From Clostridia bacterium (GTDB lineage: Bacteria > Aerophobota > Aerophobia > Aerophobales > AE-B3A), in the NCBI GenBank assembly GCA_009618505.1, contig WJOQ01000056.1, positions 1-11,367 on the forward strand: a DNA stretch of 11,367 bases. The letters run 5' to 3'. Shown in pieces: positions 5,838-11,367 of this stretch (position 1 is the first letter of the stretch; the number at the start of each line of letters is the position of its first letter). Below the pieces are notes generated by a model. It did not search any database. It saw only the letters and a list, made by a program, of their open reading frames with translations, and was not told the origin of the DNA. The translations under genes were made by a program, and so were the position numbers.

Positions 5838-6680
5838 ATGAGGAGTAAAAAAATACTCCATACGATACAATATGGGATAGTGTATATAGCTGTCATATTT
5901 GGCGCAATCACTTTTTTAATTCCTCTGGCTTGGATGTTCGTAACTTCACTGAAAATACCAGCCCAGATTCACGTCTACCCCCCAGAATGGATACCAAATC
6001 CTGTAAAGTGGGAAAATTATCTGCAAGTTCTAACATTTTTCCCTTTCTTCAGGTACCTTGTAAATACCCTTTACATTACAAGTTTAAACGTCATAGGGGT
6101 TCTCGTCTCCTGTTCATTGGTTGCTTATGGAATAACTCACATTCGATGGCCAGGGCGAAATATAATATTTATTTTAGTTATTAGCGTGTTGATTATACCT
6201 TATGTGGTTACCCTGATTCCTTTGTATCTAATGTACCACCGTTTGGGATGGATCGGAAGTTACAAGCCTCTCTGGGTAGCTTCTTTTTTTGGAGTTTGGG
6301 CTTTTCATACGTTTCTTCTGCGCCAGTTTTTCTTAGCTATTCCCCAGGAGCTCTCAGATGCTGCAAAGATAGATGGTTGTTCTGAGTTTAGAATTTATTG
6401 GAATATAGTTTTACCCCTCTCCAAGCCTGCTTTATTTGCTGTAGCCTTATTTGAATTTCTATGGACTTGGAATGATTTCCTTATGCCCCTAGTCTATCTC
6501 ACCAATCAAGAAATGTATACTCTTTCCTTGGGACTTGCTTTTTTCCAAGGCACTCACGATACAGCAGTCAATCTTCTGATGGCAGCTTCATCTCTGGTGA
6601 CTATTCCTGTACTTATCCTCTTCTTTTTCGCTCAGAGGAGCTTTATCGAAGGTATAACGCTGACAGGTTTGAAAGGATAA
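5838..6680 (+). CDS. ABC sugar transporter permease, MalG/UgpE type
   Basis: A 280-residue inner-membrane permease that pairs with the preceding one. Membrane spans are visible near residues 11-35, 73-98, 108-131, 143-165, 197-220 and 247-267. The EAA loop at 171-197 (ELSDAAKIDGCSEFRIYWNIVLPLSKP) has the usual DG.....F..I.LPL.KP form, and the ending ITLTGLKG is typical of the MalG branch, where the C-terminus contacts the ATPase. The Shine-Dalgarno site AAGAAGG lies in the end of the previous gene, so the two are translated together. No ATP-binding subunit follows; many CUT1 systems share one ATPase (MsiK/MsmK type) encoded elsewhere. Confidence 0.92.
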   Translation: MRSKKILHTIQYGIVYIAVIFGAITFLIPLAWMFVTSLKIPAQIHVYPPEWIPNPVKWENYLQVLTFFPFFRYLVNTLYITSLNVIGVLVSCSLVAYGITHIRWPGRNIIFILVISVLIIPYVVTLIPLYLMYHRLGWIGSYKPLWVASFFGVWAFHTFLLRQFFLAIPQELSDAAKIDGCSEFRIYWNIVLPLSKPALFAVALFEFLWTWNDFLMPLVYLTNQEMYTLSLGLAFFQGTHDTAVNLLMAASSLVTIPVLILFFFAQRSFIEGITLTGLKG

Positions 6681-6720
6681 TAGGGTATTAGCTGAAGATT
6701 TAATGTAGGGCGGCTATTTT

Positions 6721-6751
6721 TTGAGCGTATTATAAGGTAAAAGATTACAAT
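6721..6751 (+). promoter_or_regulatory. Possible weak promoter before the aminotransferase gene
   Basis: TTGAGC (6721-6726) and TACAAT (6746-6751) are separated by 19 bases, longer than ideal. The gap of 87 bases after the permease gene leaves room for a separate start, but read-through from the transporter genes is equally possible. Confidence 0.3.
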
Positions 6752-6767
6752 ACAAGGAGAGTGTAAT

Positions 6768-8069
6768 ATGGCAAAGTTAGCAGTCAAGGGTGGAAAACCA
6801 ACAATTGAGAAATTAAAAATCAATTGGCCAGTTTTCGATGGCAAGGATAGAAAAGCTTTAATCGATGTATTGGAAAGCGGTCAATGGTGCAGTGCTTTTG
6901 GGTTTGATTTTGATTCCAAAGTAGCTCAATTTGAAAGAGAATTCGCTAAATGGATTGGAACAAAATACGCTATAGCTACTAATAACGGGACAAGTGCCTT
7001 GGTTGTTGCCCTAAAAGCAACTGGAATAGAAGCGGGTGATGAGGTGATTATTCCTGCTGTTACTTTTGTTGCCTCGGCTACGGCGGTGATATTGGCCAAC
7101 GCTGTTCCTATATTTGTGGATATCGAGCCAGACACTTATCAGATATCACCTGAGGCAATTGAGGCAGCTATCACTGATAAGAGCAAGGCCATAATGCCAG
7201 TTCATTACGGAGGCTACCCACCAGACATGGACCGAATTATGGAAATTGCCAAAAAACATAATCTTTTGGTCATAGAAGATGCTGCTGAAGCTCATGGTTC
7301 AGAATGGAGAGGTAAGAGGGTAGGCTCAATCGGTGATATGGGCTGCTTTAGCTTTCAAATGGGAAAGCCGTTAACTTGTGGCGAAGGTGGAATCGTCACC
7401 ACCAGTAATGAGGACCTAATGAATAAGTGTAGTGCCTATGGTGACTTTGGTAGAAGAAAGGAGGACGCGGCTAGAAGTACCAGCAGCGAGTCTGAGTTAC
7501 AAGAGATGGTTAAACAAGATAAATATGTGCATTATCTTCCGGCCGGAAATAGTCGGCTGTCTGAGTTTCTGGGAGCACTTTTGTTGGTTCAGCTTTCTCG
7601 TCTTGGTGAACAGACAGAGATAAGATACCAAAATGGTGAGTATTTTGCTAGCCAGTTAGAGAAAGTGGGAGGATTGCGAGCTTTAAAAAGAGATCCTCGA
7701 ATAACTAAAAGAGGCTATTACTTTTACTTTTTAAGGTATGACGCCTCTAAATGGGATGATATTCCTCGAGACAAATTTATGCAAGCTTTATCATCAGAGG
7801 GAGTAGACGTTAGTAGAGCACACAATAACCCTGTCTATAGATACCCTATTTTTAGAAACAATGCCTTTGGAAGAACAGGCTGCCCTACCAGTTGTTCATT
7901 TTATGGAAAAAAGATTGATTATTCTAAAGTTAGTTGTCCTGTGGCCGAGCGGGTCCATCAGTCAGAGATAATAGCTTTAGGTAAGGATTTTCTCCTGGAA
8001 AGGGAGAATGTAGATAAAATACTGGAGGCGATTTACAAAATTAAGGAAAATATTGGGGAGCTAAAATAA
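6768..8069 (+). CDS. DegT/DnrJ/EryC1/StrS-family PLP aminotransferase
   Basis: A 433-residue PLP-dependent aminotransferase that converts a keto group on a sugar or cyclitol to an amine, usually with Glu or Gln as donor. Family marks in order: NNGTSALVVALKATGIEAGDEVIIPAVTF (72-100, phosphate-binding start), PVHYGGYPPDM (144-154), VIEDAAEAHGSEW (168-180) with Asp171 for the pyridine nitrogen, and FSFQMGKPLTCGEGGIV (194-210) with Lys200 for the Schiff base. The key residues are present and length is within or slightly above the family range. Start ATG follows AAGGAG (6754-6759). Members occur beside CUT1 transporters and oxidoreductases in amino-sugar and inosose pathways, which suggests the imported compound is aminated. 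I cannot tell a scyllo-inosose type enzyme from a nucleotide-sugar one. Confidence 0.9.
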   Translation: MAKLAVKGGKPTIEKLKINWPVFDGKDRKALIDVLESGQWCSAFGFDFDSKVAQFEREFAKWIGTKYAIATNNGTSALVVALKATGIEAGDEVIIPAVTFVASATAVILANAVPIFVDIEPDTYQISPEAIEAAITDKSKAIMPVHYGGYPPDMDRIMEIAKKHNLLVIEDAAEAHGSEWRGKRVGSIGDMGCFSFQMGKPLTCGEGGIVTTSNEDLMNKCSAYGDFGRRKEDAARSTSSESELQEMVKQDKYVHYLPAGNSRLSEFLGALLLVQLSRLGEQTEIRYQNGEYFASQLEKVGGLRALKRDPRITKRGYYFYFLRYDASKWDDIPRDKFMQALSSEGVDVSRAHNNPVYRYPIFRNNAFGRTGCPTSCSFYGKKIDYSKVSCPVAERVHQSEIIALGKDFLLERENVDKILEAIYKIKENIGELK

Positions 8070-8206
8070 AAAGCAAATATGTCTCAAAAGGAGGCTCATA
8101 TAGGCACATTGACAGGGTAAGGTAGCCTATAACACTAAGGCAAAATCAAAGTGGCTATATCAAAAGTATTTTATCAAGCCAGTTAAGAGATAAAGAGATT
8201 TTATAA
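8070..8206. other. Right boundary of the transporter block
   Basis: A 137-base gap before the terminase gene, where a small terminase gene would often lie. It holds a 7-bp inverted repeat, TATAGGC (8099-8105) with GCCTATA (8125-8131), whose loop includes a TTGACA (8109-8114). The only -10-like boxes are badly spaced (TATAAC after 13 bases), so a promoter is doubtful. The only frame of note is 13 codons from 8089. The terminase start has only a weak Shine-Dalgarno site. Confidence 0.4.
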
Positions 8207-9784
8207 ATGACCAAAACATACCGATCGGCAAGCAGCTACGTAGGCAGCACCGAGGAGGCCAGGCAGGCCCAGCTTGAGAATCTGCTGAGGGGCCGGGCAA
8301 AGCGGGCCAGGAAAGCCCTGGTCAAGCCGCCTTCCCTCAAAGACCCTGCCTACGAGACCGACATTATAAGGTTCGCCGAAGAGCAGTTTTATATCCCTGA
8401 GACCAGGAAGCCGATAGTCCTGGAGCCCTTTCAGAAAAAGGATATCCTCAAGCCTATCTTTTACGCTGAGGACAGGCCGACAATGGCATTGGTCGGCCAG
8501 ACAAAGAAGAGCGGCAAGTCAACCCTGGCGGCAACGGTTGCGGCCTGGGTACTGTTCTGCGGTGAGGACTTCTCAGAGACTTATATTGCGGCCAGGGACA
8601 AGGACCAGGCAAACTGGATTATCTTCTCCAAACTGGTAAAGGCGATAGAAATGAATCCTAATATGCTGCTCAACGTGAACATCACCAAGGACGCTGTAGA
8701 AAGACCGGCAACGGGCAGCGTGGTGAGGTGCCTGCCTACCGAGGTATCGGCTGCCGGCCTGAACCCTAACCTGGTTATATTCGACGAGCTTTGGAGCTAC
8801 GATCTGGAATCAATGACGAAATTCTTCGAGGAACTGACGACCGTCCCCACCAGGAAGCACCCTTTGATCCTGATAGTTAGTTATGCCGGCTATGATACCG
8901 ATGAGGACAACCTGCTTTATTCTCTTTACCAGAAGGGGCTGAAGGGGAGGGATCCCACCTTTTTTTTCTACTGGGATCACAAGAATCGTATGCCCTGGCA
9001 GACTAAGCAATATCTGAAGCAGCAGCGGGGAAGGTTGAGACCAGGGACTTATCGAAGGTTGCACCTCAACGAGTGGACGTCCGGAGAGGAGGCGTTCATT
9101 GATATGGACCTCTGGGATGCCTGCGTTGACCGCAAGCACAGACCGGCCTTGCCGAACAAAGAAGTCGAGTTAATCATCGGGGTGGATATCGGCATATCGC
9201 ACGATACCTGCGCCGTGGTGGGAGTGATGAAGGACAAAGACAAGATCAAGCTGGCTTGTCATAGAAAGTGGCAGCCGACGAAGAAGAACCCGATCGATCT
9301 GGAGGAGACAGTGGAGGCGTATGTCAAGGAATTGGACAAGGGCTATACAGTCAGCGAGGTCCGCTACGATCCCTACCAGTTCCACAGGTCGGCTATGACT
9401 CTGCAGAAGGCAGGGGTGAATATGGTCGAGTTCCCCCAGACTACCGACCGGTTGACAGCTATGAGCCAAAATCTTTACGATTTGATAAAGGGGGGCAATC
9501 TGGTGCTATATAGGGACAGGGAGATGAAGCAGCACGCACAGAAGGCTACGGCAAAAGAGACTCCCCGGGGATGGAGAATCGTCAAGAAAAAGGCCAGCCA
9601 CAAGATTGATTTGATTATAGCCACGGCCATAGCGGCCTTGGGAGCAACAAAAATTCATAGTGTTAAGCCCGATATTTTTATTTTAGATCCCCACGGACAT
9701 GATGATCATGGCCAAGAGACCAAAGAGGAGAGGATAAAGCGAATCCGGGAAGATGATAGATACTGGACGGGAGGAGATTTTTGA
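8207..9784 (+). CDS. terL: Phage terminase large subunit
   Basis: A 525-residue DNA-packaging motor and nuclease that cuts concatemeric phage DNA and pumps it into the prohead. The N-terminal ATPase has a Walker A (GQTKKSGKST, 97-106), a Walker B with catalytic Glu (NLVIFDELW, 188-196, Asp193/Glu194) and a coupling segment (LIVSYAG, 222-228). The C-terminal RNase H-like nuclease shows three metal-binding acids: Asp327 in GVDIG, Asp388 in RYDPYQF and Asp468 in HKIDLIIATAIAA. Length and all motifs are normal, so the motor should be active. Base composition is richer in G+C than the preceding cargo (40 of 60 at 8281-8340, against 22 of 60 at 5161-5220) and AGG is the main Arg codon. No small terminase subunit precedes it and no portal gene follows. 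Confidence 0.95.
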   Translation: MTKTYRSASSYVGSTEEARQAQLENLLRGRAKRARKALVKPPSLKDPAYETDIIRFAEEQFYIPETRKPIVLEPFQKKDILKPIFYAEDRPTMALVGQTKKSGKSTLAATVAAWVLFCGEDFSETYIAARDKDQANWIIFSKLVKAIEMNPNMLLNVNITKDAVERPATGSVVRCLPTEVSAAGLNPNLVIFDELWSYDLESMTKFFEELTTVPTRKHPLILIVSYAGYDTDEDNLLYSLYQKGLKGRDPTFFFYWDHKNRMPWQTKQYLKQQRGRLRPGTYRRLHLNEWTSGEEAFIDMDLWDACVDRKHRPALPNKEVELIIGVDIGISHDTCAVVGVMKDKDKIKLACHRKWQPTKKNPIDLEETVEAYVKELDKGYTVSEVRYDPYQFHRSAMTLQKAGVNMVEFPQTTDRLTAMSQNLYDLIKGGNLVLYRDREMKQHAQKATAKETPRGWRIVKKKASHKIDLIIATAIAALGATKIHSVKPDIFILDPHGHDDHGQETKEERIKRIREDDRYWTGGDF

Positions 9785-9794
9785 CAGGGAGGAC

Positions 9795-9822
9795 TTGACT
9801 TTTAACACAGATGTTATAAAAT
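9795..9822 (+). promoter_or_regulatory. Promoter of the ribbon-helix-helix gene
   Basis: TTGACT (9795-9800), a 16-base spacer, then TAAAAT (9817-9822); an overlapping TATAAA lies at 9815-9820. Spacing and the CTTGAC core match the other three promoters of the element. The start codon of the next gene is 19 bases downstream. Confidence 0.6.
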
Positions 9823-9841
9823 AGGATATAGAGGGATAGAT

Positions 9842-10303
9842 ATGACAGAGCCAAAGTATAAGTTTATGAGTTTCAGGGCTAACTGGGCTTATGTGCAGAA
9901 GGTCAAAAAGCTGAGCGCGAAGCTGCGGATGGGAACGTCTGAAATGATAAGGCTAGCCCTTGACGAGGCTATCGGAAAGCATTTATCGCCGGGCTATAAG
10001 GGAGAGGTAGTAGTAGTAAATACCAAAGCCCTGGACAAGATTCTGATGGCTCTCTATGATCGGATCCACGAACTGGAATTCCCAAAAGAGCAGAGCTATG
10101 AGGAAGCTGCTAAAGCAGCCAAAAAAGTAGATGAGTTGCGCAAACAGGGCAAATACGGTGAAGCTGAGGGGATAATCAATGATAGAGCCAAAAAAGGGCT
10201 TTGGACCGGTTATGTCTACTGGCCGGATAAGAAGGAGAAACTGAGCCCGGAAGAGCGGGAGAAAATGCTGGATGAGCGATATCCCGATAGGAAAAAGCAA
10301 TAA
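9842..10303 (+). CDS. Ribbon-helix-helix protein with a charged helical tail
   Basis: A 153-residue protein. Residues 6-46 read as a CopG/Arc-type ribbon-helix-helix: a short strand (KFMSFRAN), helix A (WAYVQKVKKLSAKLRM) and helix B (GTSEMIRLALDEAIGKHL). Such domains dimerise and put the paired strands into the major groove of operator DNA. Residues 62-78 form another helix, 82-118 are a charged helix rich in Ala, Glu and Lys that could be a coiled coil, and 119-153 are a charged tail. It has its own promoter and a Shine-Dalgarno site (GAGGG, 9831-9835). Lying between terminase and capsid, where a portal is usually expected, it may regulate the virion genes or act in packaging. Both roles are inferred; only the DNA-binding fold is reasonably supported. 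Confidence 0.65.
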   Translation: MTEPKYKFMSFRANWAYVQKVKKLSAKLRMGTSEMIRLALDEAIGKHLSPGYKGEVVVVNTKALDKILMALYDRIHELEFPKEQSYEEAAKAAKKVDELRKQGKYGEAEGIINDRAKKGLWTGYVYWPDKKEKLSPEEREKMLDERYPDRKKQ

Positions 10304-10320
10304 TTAGCAATCTTCTTGCA

Positions 10321-10401
10321 CCCTCTACCTTAGTCGAATTGGAGGTTTTGGGGACGCCATAATCCGGTCGGTAGAGGGAAACTCGGGCCGGATTTAAAAC
10401 C
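10321..10401 (+). ncRNA. Putative pseudoknotted RNA element
   Basis: Three helices interlock. Stem 1 pairs CCCTCTACC (10321-10329) with GGTAGAGGG (10370-10378), 9 bp and perfect. Stem 2 pairs AATCCGGTC (10361-10369) with GGCCGGATT (10386-10394), 9 bp with one G-T. Its 16-base loop contains exactly the 3' half of stem 1, so the two cross as an H-type pseudoknot. Stem 3 pairs GGTTTT (10344-10349) with AAAACC (10396-10401) and extends stem 2. The folds may coexist or be alternatives of a switch. No known riboswitch or tRNA pattern was recognised. Confidence 0.45.
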
Positions 10402-10414
10402 CCATTTTATTTCT

Positions 10415-10464
10415 GGCCTGGGACTTGTCCCCCTAGGCCTGCAATTATTTCGTTTTTCCTTTAT
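10415..10464 (+). terminator. Weak terminator-like hairpin in the capsid leader
   Basis: GGCCT (10415-10419) pairs with AGGCC (10435-10439) around an inner GGGA/TCCC stem (10420-10423 with 10428-10431, CTTG loop). A T-rich stretch follows (TTATTTCGTTTTTCCTTTATT), but about seven bases separate it from the stem, so termination would be inefficient. It could end the message of the ribbon-helix-helix gene. Confidence 0.35.
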
Positions 10465-10663
10465 TATGAGCAATCAGATGGCGAAAACCGTCTGAGCCAC
10501 CGGCAGAGTAGTCATTCGGAGATTGACATAACAAAAGGACACAATTACTGAGGTAAAATTGATACAGGTGAATATTAGCTTACCTTGAGTGGCGAACACG
10601 TCTCGGCAGAGATGCATAGTAGTCGCTAAGTAGGAAGTGGAGATAATCCGGGCAATAACATGT

Positions 10664-10690
10664 ATCGGCCTTGAAGGAGGTCGATTTTTT
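10664..10690 (+). promoter_or_regulatory. Terminator-like hairpin covering the capsid ribosome-binding site
   Basis: ATCGGCCT (10664-10671) pairs with AGGTCGAT (10678-10685), 8 bp with one G-T, around the loop TGAAGG. The run of T continues to 10690 and the capsid ATG is the next base. The Shine-Dalgarno sequence AAGGAGG (10674-10680) is split between loop and stem, so folding would hide part of it. The same structure has the shape of an intrinsic terminator. It could therefore block translation, transcription or both. Confidence 0.55.
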
Positions 10691-11367
10691 ATGAAATTGA
10701 ACATGGAGGATCTACAAAATCTTATAGATGAACTAATTAATAAATCACTCAAAGACAAGAGTTCTGTATCAGGACGCAACAAACTTATTGCAGCTTTAGG
10801 TGATAATCCTTCTGACAAACGACTGGTCAGTCCACGGGGGAAGACCTATCGGGAACTCTTCGGCAAGAAAGACGAGATTCTTAGTGATGACGGCTTTGCC
10901 AGTTTTGAGGAGTTCATAGCTGCTGCCCATGAGAAACGAGATACAAGGCTCAAGACTCTTTCTGAAGGGGACGATGAACTCGGTGGATACCTTACCCCTC
11001 CTCAGTATGCGGCAAAGCTACTGGATACGGCCCTGGAACAGGAAATCGTCAGGCCCAGGGCAACTGTGTGGCCTATGACAACCTCAGCCCTCAAGATTCC
11101 CGGGAAGAAGATAACGTCCCATGCTACTAGCATAAGCGGTGTTATAGCTTACTGGATAGCAGAGAAAGGGGAAAAGGACCAAGATACTGATCCGGCATTC
11201 CGACTGATCCAGCTAATAGCCAAAAAGCTGGCTTGCTATACCAAATCCAGTGATGAACTGGTGGCAGACTCGAAGATTCCAATTGGTAACCTGATCGGAC
11301 CGGCTTTCGTCGACGCGATCCAATTCTATCTCGATTACGCTTTCTTCCAGGGTACTGGAGCGGGTCA
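10691..11367 (+). CDS. HK97-type phage major capsid protein (partial, 3' end outside window)
   Basis: The first 225 codons of a gene that runs off the window. The protein resembles HK97-fold major capsid proteins. Residues 1-90 are charged and helical (EDLQNLIDELINKSLKDK, FASFEEFIAAAHEKRD), like a scaffolding delta domain removed at maturation. From about residue 97 the classic mature start appears: ELGGYLTPPQYAAKLLDTALEQ, then IVRPRATVWPMTT and ALKIPGKK, and later IAYWIAEKGEKDQDTDPAF and LACYTKSSDELVADS, which fit the N-arm, E-loop and spine-helix region. The start has a strong Shine-Dalgarno site (AAGGAGG) ten bases upstream. Terminase, not portal and protease, is the nearest virion gene upstream. 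Protein fold assignment is from pattern recognition and is fairly secure. Confidence 0.85.
   Translation, partial: MKLNMEDLQNLIDELINKSLKDKSSVSGRNKLIAALGDNPSDKRLVSPRGKTYRELFGKKDEILSDDGFASFEEFIAAAHEKRDTRLKTLSEGDDELGGYLTPPQYAAKLLDTALEQEIVRPRATVWPMTTSALKIPGKKITSHATSISGVIAYWIAEKGEKDQDTDPAFRLIQLIAKKLACYTKSSDELVADSKIPIGNLIGPAFVDAIQFYLDYAFFQGTGAG

Larger units (their letters stand above)
10304..10690 (+). other. Long structured non-coding leader before the capsid gene
   Basis: No supported gene occupies these 387 bases. They hold a pseudoknot-like fold (10321-10401), a GC-rich hairpin followed by T-rich sequence (10415-10464), a 7-bp stem CAGATGG/CCGTCTG (10475-10481 with 10488-10494), an AGGTAA/TTACCT pair (10551-10556 with 10580-10585), a TTAGC/GCTAA pair (10575-10579 with 10625-10629) enclosing a small TCTC/GAGA hairpin (10601-10604 with 10609-10612), and the hairpin over the capsid ribosome-binding site. 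CGGCAGAG followed shortly by TAGTC occurs twice (from 10501 and from 10604). A TTGACA at 10523 lacks a good -10 partner. Confidence 0.55.

Noticed and set aside
8109..8136. TTGACA before the terminase gene as a promoter
   Set aside because: The best -10 box (TATAAC) is only 13 bases away and the box at 16 bases (AACACT) is poor.
3416..8206. Direct or inverted repeats flanking the cargo as a transposon-like unit
   Set aside because: Comparing the two boundary gaps by eye gave no shared repeat or target duplication, and there is no transposase in the block.
10304..10690. tRNA, tmRNA or group II intron in the capsid leader
   Set aside because: No T-loop and acceptor pairing, no tmRNA ends and no domain V-like hairpin or GUGCG start could be found on either strand.
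10474..10818. A 114-codon reverse-strand frame across the capsid leader and capsid start
   Set aside because: It overlaps the well-supported capsid gene on the other strand, lacks a recognisable domain and looks like a shadow frame.

Overview
The window looks like part of a temperate phage, prophage or phage-derived mobile element of a bacterium, carrying what appears to be a block of metabolic cargo. Genes have ordinary bacterial Shine-Dalgarno sites and sigma-70 style promoters. The only clearly exported protein, the sugar-binding protein, has a Sec signal peptide with a signal-peptidase I site and no lipobox cysteine. That fits a soluble periplasmic protein of a cell with two membranes better than a Gram-positive lipoprotein. 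I cannot name the species. Every gene called here is on the + strand.

Left part (1-3415), accessory, replication and recombination genes. In order: a 60-residue excisionase-type helix-turn-helix protein; a protein that reads as two winged-helix domains, followed at once by three AT-rich 22-base direct repeats (an initiator plus iteron arrangement); an AT-rich gap holding a widely spaced inverted repeat; a short tyrosine recombinase overlapping a zinc-ribbon protein; then a 99-residue unknown, a probable 24-residue very basic peptide and an 80-residue unknown. Three promoters in this part share a CTTGACA core, and with a fourth before the gene at 9842 all have the same 16-base spacing.

Middle part (3552-8069), the apparent cargo. 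It encodes a sugar-type (CUT1-like) ABC transporter made of a binding protein and two permeases, without an ATPase, and then a DegT/DnrJ/EryC1/StrS-type PLP aminotransferase. A strong hairpin lies between the binding-protein gene and the first permease gene, as expected for differential expression in such operons. Together the genes suggest import of a sugar or cyclitol and its amination, with the ATPase supplied from elsewhere in the genome.

Right part (8207-11367), the virion module: large terminase, a ribbon-helix-helix protein, a 387-base non-coding stretch rich in RNA structure, and the first 225 codons of an HK97-type major capsid protein. No small terminase, portal or prohead protease lies where they are usually found. 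The capsid leader contains a pseudoknot-like fold. It ends in a hairpin that overlaps the capsid ribosome-binding site and runs straight into six T residues, so it could act as an RNA switch for capsid expression. The transporter cargo beside the terminase and the structured capsid leader are the two most unusual things here.
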